From Apostichopus japonicus (Eukaryota; Echinodermata; Holothuroidea; Aspidochirotida; Stichopodidae), in assembly GCF_037975245.1 (NCBI RefSeq), contig NC_092561.1, positions 1,028,501 to 1,092,500 on the forward strand: a DNA stretch of 64,000 nucleotides, read 5' to 3'. Below the pieces are notes generated by a model. That model ran no database searches. It was not told the origin of the DNA and saw only the letters and a program-made list of their open reading frames with translations. Both the position numbers and the translations under genes were made by a program. Shown here piece after piece: positions 13,301-25,300 of this stretch (positions within the stretch are counted from its first letter, which is position 1; the number at the start of each line of letters is the position of its first letter).

Positions 13301-15359
13301 TCAGCTCTACTAATGAAGGATCTACAAAGGTGTACAGACGGGGGGGGGGGGGGGTGAGAGGGCGTTCAAACTACCCCATTAATAGAACGGCCAGACGCTA
13401 ATCAAGGATTTTGAAAGTAGGGGGTCGTCTTCGCGCGCGGTCATTGAATGTGTTTTCATGTGTAGGGAGATCTGGGACTCTTCCAAGAAAAGAAAAAGAA
13501 ACACAGTTGAATAAACCCCGCATCAAATGGTACATTATGAATCATATTTAAACCATAAATTAGGCCTGAAGATAGTTCTAACACGAGTTGTGGAAATAAT
13601 TCATATTACTCTTTGTTATCTGTGTGAGGTTGAATATAAAGGTGTACAGTGATCTGTACCAATGGCAAATTCTTCCCCGGTCGTTTGTAAATAAATGACC
13701 CGACTAAAGCATTTCCCACGACTGATGAAGGGAGGTGGGGGCATATGGTTTACTGCACACTTCTTATTTGCACACGCTGATGTGTCAAATTGTCAAAAAG
13801 TGGAACTACAAACTGAATGCACCTGGGCCAATTACGATTACGACTGTGACAAAGGGGTTGGTGGACAACTGCCCGATCGAGTCGTGCAAATAGAATGAGG
13901 GCAGGGGGAGGGTAACAAGAAGGTACAAAAAACTTACAAGCAAATATACTTTTCAGTGGAAGCATATAAAAAATGAAGTAAGAGCCAGTCAGAGGCCAGA
14001 GGCAAGCGGGGGGGGGGGGGATGGACCGGGGGGTGGCTGCGCAGACCTGAGAAAACCACCCGCCCAGAAGTATCTATAGCCTTTAAAAGACAAGTAAAAA
14101 GCGAGGGGCACAACAGAAGAAAAAAATACTCGTGAGTTAGTGAAAGAGTTAAATTCTTAAATACATATCATGTGAAAAGGGTATTCATATGTCAGTGCCA
14201 GTTATTGGTCAGAATTCATACCCATGTTTGTTTGTTTTCCTAAACTATCTGTCTAGGGAATATATATTGGCTCAACCTATTTCATGATGTTCCGAAACTT
14301 TCAGAAAATTATGAAAACATGCAATTTGCTAATGTGTGATAATAACTTTGCTATGTTAATATCATGCATTGTTGAAGTCTAGCAATAACTTTAAAATAAT
14401 AAAGAATTTAGAAAGTTTTATCGATTATGCTATTGTCATTGAAAGATCGATTCCCCTATCTAAAAATAGAATTGACGTATTTTTACATGACCATATTCAA
14501 CCGAAACACCCAGGCAACAGAGAGCAGTCAATAAAGAATTTCATGTTTCCTTGAAAATCAACAGAATTAGGCGCTTTTTGTACTTAAAAACAAATAATGA
14601 ACTAAAAATAAAATTTAATTGGAAATTACGTTGATTGTCTTCAATGAAAACCTTGATGATATGTTGATAGTATTATGAGCAAAGAAATTCTATATTTTTA
14701 CTCCGCGAAAGAAATCCATAAATGCGATTATCTGTGGTAAATGTCAGTTACATTGGGTGTACACAAAAATAGTTCATGACGCACTGTGCTGTGGCTAAGC
14801 ACTTGTACTACTAAGTTCTAGCACTAGCTTAGGCTGTGACAAGACAAGTCTTCTGTACTGTGGTTGTGACTAATAGCTAGCATCTTACTGGCGGTGCATG
14901 ATTGTAGTAGTTTGATCTCGTCTTGATAACTGATTTGCTTATTAACTATGAGAACGGTTACCTTAGGACCAGAGGGAATTCAGCAAAAATACAGTGACCT
15001 TACAAAGAGTTACAAGTTACAAAGTAAAATTGTCATAACGTTAGTATACGGTTTTCCCGTTAGTATCAGGTATCATCCAGTACTGTAACTTAGTATAAGC
15101 ATCGTCAGTGAATGCTAAGCTGGGCTAATTGAAAACACTTTCGATTTGAATTAAAGTAATTATTGTTGTCATAGACATTGCTACCGAAACAGACTGATAA
15201 GCTGTGGAAGAGCATACTTTGCTGCAACCTTTGGTTGCATGGCAGATCTCCACATAACTCGTAAATCAGTAACATAGATAGAGGCCAGGCCTAGCCTAGG
15301 ACCCTAACTGTGCTTAGCTTCTAATTTAACTTGGAATTTCCGGTACTAATTTAGAATCC

Positions 15360-15510
15360 GTACCAATCGACCCTACTTCGTAACCCCTAACCCTATTCCC
15401 TTCTTCCTTACCCTACTCTCTAACCCCTTACCATATTACCTACTTCCTAACCCTAATTCCTACTTACCCTACTCCTTAACCCTACTTTCTAACCCCTAAC
15501 CTTATTCTGC
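15360..15510 (+). repeat. Degenerate telomere-like CCCTAA-rich tract
   Basis: Repeated ccctaa / taacccta words with interruptions (taacccctaaccctatt, ccctactctctaacccc). A second short run, gtaaccctaaccctaaaa, lies at about 15,840. It resembles a decayed interstitial copy of the TTAGGG telomere repeat. Confidence 0.55.
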
Positions 15511-15734
15511 CTATTCGAATTAAGCTTTACCATTCATATGGTACGGATTCTATAGTTAGGCCGAATTTCCTTTTGATTACGCATTACATGTTGTTATCGT
15601 TATGCATACGTTGAACTCGAACGTTTATACCAACGTGAAGTGAATACTGCTTTCCAAGGCTCTAGTAAGTAGTAGCCTATGGTCTTAACTTAGGCTATCT
15701 TGACAACATAGGCTAGGGCTAAAGTCTAGGCCGT

Positions 15735-15985
15735 GGCTATTCTTAGGACTAGTCGTAACAATTATTGATAAACTATTCTTACGACATCGACGAATTCAAG
15801 CGCAGTAAAGTAAATAAAGCAACTGCACATGTAGTAGGGGTAACCCTAACCCTAAAAACTAACTTTAACCCTAACCGGAAATTATTGTTACTCCTAGTCG
15901 TAAAAATAGCCACGTTAAAGCAACTGCGCATGCGTATTTATAAATTATTCTTACGACTAGACGTAAGAATAGCCACTTAAAAGCA
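15735..15985. repeat. Repeat cluster with a near-perfect palindrome
   Basis: Words built from ctagtcgtaa / ttacgactag recur in both orientations, and aaagcaactgc-catg occurs twice. A palindromic core, attcttacg...cgtaagaat around ctag, lies at about 15,946-15,969. It is probably a relic of an inverted-repeat mobile element; the ends are not resolved. Confidence 0.5.
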
Positions 15986-16311
15986 TGGATTTTGAAATTA
16001 AATATATTTAAAAACATTATGCATTTAATAAAATAGTTTGTTATAATTGCCACCATGCTCATGGGCCTATTATAAATTAAGTTTTAATCTTTGTAAGTTT
16101 TGGATTTTAGAATTTGTAACATGATCCATTATTAACTTGAATGCTAGCGTGGACTTGTATTACTAGTTTTAATGTCAGAAATCCTAAATGCCACATTCCT
16201 TTTTATTTTTAGGATACTGGAACTGTAAAGGCTTACCTGTGGCAGTACTTTATACACCCAGCATTTTTTTCGTAGCCTCATTGAGTGAAGGAATACGCCC
16301 CTGTTGTACAA

Positions 16312-19300
16312 ATGGCGAAACATGAGGCATATATCAAACAGCATTATAATAAGGTGAGTGAAAAAGAGCCAACAACTTAATGTTAGCAAGTTCTTTAAGG
16401 TCATCTGTAATACCTTGCCACTTGTTTTAAATTGAAAAAAAAAAAACCAAAACAATAGATTGCAGTACATATAATCTGGCAGATTGTGTTGTTTTCAAAT
16501 TATTTCAAGACCTGCAGTATTATAAGTTTTTATAATGAAGGCACAGAAGTGACCAATGTTATTAATGTTCTTGGATACTTTGAGAGAAATACTGATGATT
16601 TTTAAAAGTACACCTTGTATTTATAGGGTTTGAAATTGGTTGTTAAAAGTAAGTCATTAAGAAAATGAAGAAAAAAAAATATCCCCTATGTGTGGTCTCC
16701 TTCTCTATTATCTCTCTATTATAAATGTTAAAGTAGAGGTTTATTGATGATATAAATAAAGATAGAATGGCTCGTGGGTGTCAAAATAACAAAAGTGAAA
16801 AGTCAGAATAAATAAATAAATAAGTGTCAAAACCGGAAATTACAAAAGTATATACTACATTCCATATTTTATAGAATAAAAAACAAACTTGGAAATATAA
16901 ATGGTATTCATCTCTTTGGAGAAACAGTGTTGGTAAAAATATTTCTGTGATGACCACTTGACCAAATCGATGATATTGATGCTTGGAAACTGCAAACCTA
17001 TGTTGATACCACGATTTGTGGGCTTGAGAAGGAGAATGAGCGACCAGATTAGACTTTCTGGAATAGTTGGTGTAATACTAATAACCTTTGTTTTAAAGCA
17101 AGTCATATATTTATGAATTCATGTCTAAATTTCCAGCTGATACCAGTGTTTTTTCGTGAATTTACTCATGTGAATGAATCAACAAAAACCCTTGATATGC
17201 ACTATTTAATATTTAATGACTTACATACTCTTACGTATCATTTCAAGAAAAATTGGGGAAAAAAAGACCACGAAAGGAGCTCTGAATCTTACTAAAGCAA
17301 CATGTCTTGTTTTACTTGACTTTCTATTAGTACCATGATTAGAACTTGTTTCATAAACTTCAGTTTTAATCCATATATAGCAATGAGGTCATGTTTACAT
17401 TCAGTCTCAGATGCCTATTTTTAAATTTCCTAGATGATATTGAAAAAGATGAAAGCATCTCACAGTCTGCCAATTTGCTGCATAACTTCATTTTATTCAC
17501 TGATTTCGTTCGTCCGCAGTATCGGAACAAAGACCTAACCAAGGCGGCAATTTTGAGTACGCTGTCAGCTTTCAACGACCTTCGGCCCAAGTATGACAAA
17601 TTTGGTAAGCCACTCCCAAGGCTGTCTATCCTACAGTGCGATGTTTAATCTGCATTCTGCATTGCGTTGTAGCTTGGTTTCGCTGTGATCAAGCCCATGG
17701 AATATTGAGACATGATTGGATATCCTTAAATCTGACAAAGAGACTAAGTTTGGTTACACAACCGGTTTGGTTGCTTCACATTAGTGAGTTATTGACCATT
17801 TATTCCCACTGCAGACAACGATATAACCAGAGATTTGATTTATTCTTTCATTTCACATCCCAAATTTCGATCATCCTTGGGGTGCCAATTTTGTGTGTAC
17901 TAAAGGAACAGGATATTATTTTCAGTGGCCTTATTGTACCTCCAGATACGGGTATGTAAAGACTTAAACACAAAAGACAGCTTTGAAGTTGTGATGTGAA
18001 GTAGTTGCCAAGTAACAGCAATTCATTGAAAACAATGACCAATCGCATGTTTCCATTAGTGGTTGATCAATCTATCATTTAATCCACGTGTCTCAAAAGT
18101 TTAATGTTATGATGCATTTCATTTTCAAACCTTATCACAAAGTTTGCTCACTTCCCGGTGCCATTTTTGGTGTGTTCAATAGGGACAGAATATTCTTGTT
18201 CAATTACCCGTTGTTCTTTATAACCTTCAAGGGTTTACTTTTCAGATCTGTATAATCTATACACATTCAACAGAAGCTGCTGCTTTTAAAACAACTTGTT
18301 ACATGTGGTTGCCAAGTAACAGCTACGAAAAAACAACAACGACCTACCCACATGTATACCTCGGAATGTAGATTGCTGTCGCTGATTAAACTAAGAACTG
18401 TGAAAGATATCAGCCATTTTGTTCATCGATTGAAAGTTATTACCTTTTTAAGAAATGATTTATTAGGATAAAAGATATCTATTGCATGACTAATTTAAGT
18501 TTTGTTTGAAAGAAAAAAACTTAATACTTCAAACTGATATTGAGCAGTAAAGAATTTTACCTAAAATCAGTGGTTCAGTGAACTTGACACAAAGTCAGTC
18601 ATGATCATGGATAACCGCTGTGGTAGTATGACTTCACACTTTTCGTTCACTTGTTCGACGAGTCATAATGTTCAGACAGTTCGCCTCATATGGGGTTCCA
18701 GGTATGTATGTCAATTATTATTTTTCATTCAAGTTGAATTCAAGTTTATTTTGTTTGTAGTTTTCAGTGACAACACAAGAAAGGATCTGCTTTGCCTAGA
18801 CGGCACCATACCTGTGAGCTTTAAAGGTACGTTGTGTTTAATATGCTATGTCAGATGACATATGCAATTGTAATTATTGATAAATGGTATGTCAGAGTTG
18901 CAAATAGAAATAGAAAATTAAGAAAACCTTCAAAATTGAATTTTTACCGAGATAGTTTACCATTCCTAGGCGTTTCAGTATCTACTACTACAAAATCGAA
19001 ACAGTTTTTAATTTTCACCAGTTAAAACAGATGGTTTTTCTTGCAAAGTAACTTCACTCTCCATGAAATGTGTTTGATTACAGTGATAAATCATGTATCC
19101 TTATGTTATAATGTTGTCAAAGTTGTAAGGTTGTCCAAAAAAAAAGCTACAGGCAGCTGCAAAATCCTGCAAAATCAGCTACGACGAATCAAAAATCACA
19201 CAATACCGCTTAACTCTGCATAACTACATTACTTATGATGTGAAACTGAAGTGCCTATTGATTGCAACTACACAGTACAAAAAGATTACATCGTGTGTAG

Positions 19301-22300
19301 CCCCACAACCCCCCCCCTTCCCCAGCATCATACATTTGACCCTGCACCCTAAGGTTTTTTTTCCCTGTAATTTTGCTTCTAGGAGCAACCTACAACATCC
19401 CAATCTGTATATGGCTGTTTGAGACACACCCATACAATCCACCAATGTGCTATGTACGTCCAACTCAGGTGATGATGATCAAACCGTCAAAGCATGTAGA
19501 TGCTAATGGGAGAGTATACCTACCATACCTTCATGAATGGAAACATGTAAGTATGATTACTATACTGAGCCATGCATATGGTACTTACCATGCCAAGCTT
19601 AATGTATACATACCATACCTTCAAGAATGTAAGTATGATTAGTATACTGAGCCATGCATATGGAACTTACCATGCCACGCTTAATGTATACCTACCATAC
19701 CTTCATGGATGGAAACATGTAAGACACCAACATCCAAGCATTGTTACCTAAATTGTATGCTCACCCATACATTTTAGAACGGTAACATGTGCGCACAATG
19801 TACTTTTGTCAATTGAAAGATGCAAGTATTCTTACCTATGAGTTATAGCTATCAGACCGTTTTGTGTTACATTGTGCAATTGATCCTTGATTTGTATGCT
19901 TTCAAAAAAAGAAAAGATAGAAGTATACTCTACCTATTACAAATATACTTCACCGTACAGCATGGTTACCATGGTAACCAAACCTCTTTTTACTTTGTCG
20001 CCTTCTTCAGCCCAATTCTGACCTAATTGGCCTCATACAAGTGATGACAATCATATTTGGAGAGAACTCCCCAGTATATTCTCGGCTGGCGAACCAACCC
20101 CCAGGCATGCCCCAAATGACTACACCCTTCCCTGGTTCTCATCCACCCCCATCACAGGCTCCAAGACCAAGTTACCCCCAACCTATGGGTAAATATTTTC
20201 TTTTTCCAAGTTATTTTGAAGCTGACACAGAGCTGTAGTAGGCTAGTATGTGGTAGCATCCCATTACTTTCACTAGATTCTCTATCAATGTTTATGGTAT
20301 TGCTCAAATTCCTCACAGGCAATTATGGATGGTAAAATGAGCAGTTTCTGGATGGCAAACAGTTCATGTAGAATATCAATGTAGGAAATAAAGGCTAATC
20401 CACATTTAATATAACAGTCGATGACACAAAATCCATAAACTTTCCATAGGTTTGAATTCATCTCTATATTCCATTTCTTGATATAATAAAAAAGGCGAAG
20501 AATACCTTGTGCTTTCATGACATCACTATTTATCCTGTAATGAACCTGTATGGACCAATATTCCAAGCAAAAATATCTGTATTTGATTTCCATGCCTCTA
20601 CCAGTCCCATAAACTGCTGTAATTGTGCAGTTCTCGAACGTAAATAACTCTCTTTCTTCTCGGCAGGTGGTTATTCACCACAGCAGATGCCCATGCCAAC
20701 ACCTAGCAATCCTATGCCACCTGGATACCCTGGTGGCAATCAGTACAGGCAGCCCACCAGTTACCCATACCCTTCATCGACACCTTATCCACAGGGAGGA
20801 ATGCCTACCCCACAACCAGCAGGATCCTACCCTTATCCGACCCCCCAATCCCAGTTTGCACCTCCAGGTATTTCCCAAACATTCTCCTTGTTAGTGTTTC
20901 CTGAAGTAGTGAAGTAACACACACTTTGTATGCTCTTCTCAAGGATATGTTACCAGAAAGGTTTTTGACAGTTCGTCCGACGCACCAATAAACTCTAAAA
21001 AGTCGGCATTCTAAACTTAAGGCCGAGAGAGAGACGGTGTGAAAATATGATTTATTGTGGACTTTTGAGTTTGAAATATGATTTATCGTGGACTTTTGAG
21101 TTTGAAATATGATTTATCGTGGACTTTTGAGTTTGAAATATGATTTAACGTGGACTTTTGAGTATGAAATATGATTTATCGTGGACTTTGAGATTGAAAT
21201 ATTACAGGGGTCGTTTTTCCAGTCTTTAACAGTCTCATTGCTGCTAACTTACGTATCATTCAGTTGGCTGTTACTCTCTCATTTTTAGCACCCCAAAAGC
21301 CAGTGGGTTCACAGCTGAGTCTCTCAGATGACCAGATCCGGGTGTCTCTTCAATCAGCCGTTGAAGACAAATTAAAGAGGAGAATGAAAGAGGTGCTTCA
21401 AGTTTACCAGGTCAGTAGTAGAGGAGATGGGGAAGTTGAAAAGGACAGAGAGAGGGAGAGAGAGAGAGGTGGAGAGAGAGAGCAAAAATTGTATTGGTGC
21501 CAGAGGTATTGGTGTCGTGCTTTTTTTTAGTAATGTGGCATGCAGGAATTGATAGATATTACTTAGATAATCAGGGAGCATGACTGCCAGCAATTTTTTG
21601 GGGTACTCAAGCAGTGTATTGGTTAAGTGGGAAACAGATAAATGAAGGAAAGTGTCTTTGTTACTCAAATCTTACTTGATGAGGTTATTGATGTTATCAG
21701 AAGATCAGTTTTTGGTAGCTCAGCAGGGTATTGAAAGTAAAGGTATGAAAATTGTTGATGAAATAAGTTTAGATCTGGATGTCATGCTGTTTATGTTGTT
21801 TCAGGTAGTGTTTTAAGTGGTTTTGTCGTGTTTCTGTACTGCATTACCTTCACTGATGGTCCAGCATAGTACCCTGTTATTCATTCTTGACCTCATGCAT
21901 TTGGGGGGGGGGGGGGAGGAGAGTGGAATTTTGGATATCTGATAAAGATGCTAGTGCAGAGTATGTTATTGTAGTTGTGCCCAAAGCCTTGTACTCTAAG
22001 GTGATCATACTGTTCCTCGTAACGAGGGGTACAGCTACTTGTACTCTCACTCATGCTGTTGTACTCATGCCTCAAATCGAGGGTCTTGATAAAGTGATAC
22101 AGGAATGAATGGATGATGTTTTCTTGTGCATGGCACAGAGATTTTACACCCTTGAGATGTTTACCTATACCGAGGAAACTTACTCCTCTCAAGGTATTGC
22201 TGACCCTTACTGAATTTCTTTGTCTAGAATGAGATGGATGCCCTAAGTGCTACCAGAGATAAATTGAAGGATGGTCAGTCTCACCTGGAGCAAATGTTGT

Positions 22301-25300
22301 CACAGTTGGAGGCAGAAGAGGTTAGTGTTTATACTCTCTCTTAACCGCTTCCTGTTTGACTGAATACGCTCGCTTTCAAAATTGGCTCCTAAGGCCTCGT
22401 TACAATCCGCAGTAATCGGCCATTAGTAACGTAGTATGGCTGAAATTCTACTGTGCATTGTGGTGAGGCCTTAGGAGTTCAGTCAGACAGGAATCGGTTA
22501 ACACAAAAATCGAATACTAGAGAGTTGTACGGTTACTGAATAATATCAATTGTCTTTGATCCCTGCCTTGGTTATTACTTTAAGCTTCAACCCTGAACAA
22601 TGTGTCGCACAGGTGGCCAAAGTGTGGCCCACGGGTGAATGTTCTGCGGCTAGCAATAAGGGGTTAATCAACGGTCTAGCGTGCGTTACTCACAGGATTA
22701 ATGCACGATCGGGGGATAATGCAAGCAATGCACGAGTGCGGAGCCCGAGTGCATCCAGCGATAGCATTAACACCCGGAGTGCATTAATCATGTGAGTAAC
22801 GCACGCTAGACCGTTAATTAACCCCGTTCATTCATACACTACCATTTGTGTGGGGGAAAAATCATAAAACAAAACATTTTTGGTTACATATAACCAAAGA
22901 TTTATTAAAGTGATGCCCCGTTATTTTGCTGTGCGTTACTCACAGGATTAACCACGGTCAGCTGACCTGAATGGACCAATAGGATTTAGGAATCTTTACT
23001 AAGTATGAATGAACATGGTTTCAACACACTATTTATGTGGCCCCCGGAACCGTATGGCAAGGATAAACAAGAATTCGTTCACTTAAACCATGAGCAGTGT
23101 AGTGCAGTTGGGCAAAGTACAGGCTGTATACTGCCCTCAGAAAAGTGTTGTGAACCGGAAGATGGGCAAAGTGCGGCCAGAAGGTTGTATGCTACCCTCA
23201 GGATGCAATATGGTTTCCAATATCCTAATAATACAGCCTGCAGAACCTTACAGCAAGGACAAACATGACATATGTATACTTTGAGGAGTTTGTGTAAAGG
23301 CTTATTTGTGATATAGGAATCTGAACATAAGATTTGAACAATGCATGTAAGGAACTTTCTGACCTTTTATTTGACCCTATAGTGTATATTCGAAGGAGTA
23401 AGACGCGTCATTAAGTGTTTTGGCCTGCTGATTACGTACAGAAACTTTCACCACCCACAATAATCATATTGTACCCATCTCAAGTGTTGTGGTCTGCTGA
23501 TTAGGTACAGAAAATTTCACTCTGGGATGCAATATCCATTGTGCATCCAAGCCAGTTGTAGGGGCTGCAATAACATGTTAACCAAGAGTGACTAGAATTA
23601 GCTAAAGAATGCAATTCACAGTTTTGCTGAAATTTTAGTATCAGCGTTGCCCACTGAAAGAAACAGTAAAAAGCAACATTGCAAATTTGAGTAAACTTTA
23701 ACATTGGTGAAGGGTGATTGGCTAGGCATGGGTTCCGAATGATATTTTGTTCATTCTGCTGCTAATGTCATCATTCTGTCTTTGGTTGTGTGTTTGCAGA
23801 AACAGGTGGAAGCGAACACAAGAGAACTAAAACAGAAAAATGAAGAAATAGAGGAAAGCTTAAGGAAAATGGAAGGAAGGGAGGAAATAGATCCTGATGA
23901 AGCAGTAACACCGACAGCTCCGCTATATAGACAGTAAGTACAGACAGCATGCATGTATCAGATCGATGAATCTACTGGCAGCAATTCCATCAGATCGTTG
24001 AATCTACTGGCAGCAAATCCATCAGATCGTTGAATCTACTGGCAGCAAATCCATCAGATCCTTGAATCTACTGGCAGCAAATCCATCACATCGTTGAATC
24101 TACTGACAACAATTCCATCAGATCGTTGAATCTACTGGCAGCAAGTCCCATCAGATCCTTGAATCTACTGGCAGCAAATCCATCAGTTCATTGAATCTAC
24201 TGGCAGTAAATTCATTAGATTTCAATCTACGGGCAGCAAATTCATCAGATCGTTGAATCTACTGACAACAAATTCATCAGATTTCAAATTTTAATCTACA
24301 ACTCTTAAATACCTCGATTTCATATGGTGGAGGTCATTAAATCCAAGCGGCTGCAACTTCATTCGTTCAAAACATTTGAACTCTAATATAAGTTGGTTTT
24401 CATTCTCTTCAGATTGTTGAATCTGGTTGCCGAGGAGATGACCATTGAAGATACTTACTACTACCTTATGGAGGCTCTAAGGAAGGATGTCATAGAGTTA
24501 GAAGTATTCTTGAAGGTACGTAACAATGTCATAGAGTTAGAAGTATTCTTGAAGGTTGGTAGCAATGTCATAGAGTTAGAAGTATTCTTGAAGGTTCGTA
24601 ACAATGTCATAGAGTTAGAAGTATTCTTGAAGGTTCGTAACAATGTCATAGAGTTAGAAGTATTCTTGAAGGTTGGTAACAATGTCATAGAGTTAGAAGT
24701 ATTCTTGAAGGTTCGTAACAATGTCATAGAGTTAGAAGTATTCTTGAAGGTTGGTAGCAATGTCATAGAGTTAGAAGTATTCTTGAAGGTTCATAACAAT
24801 GTCATAGAGTTAGAAGTATTCTTGAAGGTTCGTAACAATGTCATAGAGTTAGAAGTATTCTTGAAGGTTTGTAACAATGTCATAGAGTTAGAAGTATTCT
24901 TGAAGGTATTAACAATGTCATAGAGTTAGAAGTATTCTTGAAGGTTCGTAACAATATCATAGAGTTAGAAGTATTCTTGAAGGTTCGTAACAATGTCATA
25001 GAGCTGGAAGCATTCTTGAAGGTTCGTAACAATGTCATAGAGTTAGAAGTATTCTTGAAGGTTTGTAACAATGTCATAGAGTTAGAAGTATTCTTGAAGG
25101 TATTAACAATGTCATAGAGTTAGAAGTATTCTTGAAGGTTCGTAGCAATACTAACCCATCTGTATCTCGCAAGAGTCGTTCAGAACCAAAACTATCCTGT
25201 AAGATACAACAACGCCGTCTCAAACTAGCAGGGCACTCATACAGGAACACCAAGGAACCAGTCTCTCAACTTATCATGTGGACACCAAAACATGGAAGGA

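Larger units (their letters stand above)
12100..16200. other. Intergenic DNA upstream of TSG101
   Basis: No gene is supported. It contains poly-G tracts (near 13,340 and 14,010) and a 91-codon minus-strand open frame at 12,615-12,890. That frame includes AVPPNKAAGDAADRQRKAG and KEKIIGKICNVSRTKSN but has no family match I can make. Telomere-like and palindromic repeats lie at 15.36-15.99 kb and are listed separately. Regulatory elements for TSG101 probably lie in the last few hundred bases, but I cannot pick out a promoter motif. Confidence 0.5.

Noticed and set aside
24393-24923. A 176-codon TSG101 exon reading through the array
   Set aside because: The open frame exists, but the family's length and the strong first donor at 24,515 support the short exon. 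Longer forms are noted only as possible isoforms.
23950-25150. CRISPR-like regularly spaced repeats
   Set aside because: Direct tandem repeats without unique spacers, in a eukaryotic intron.
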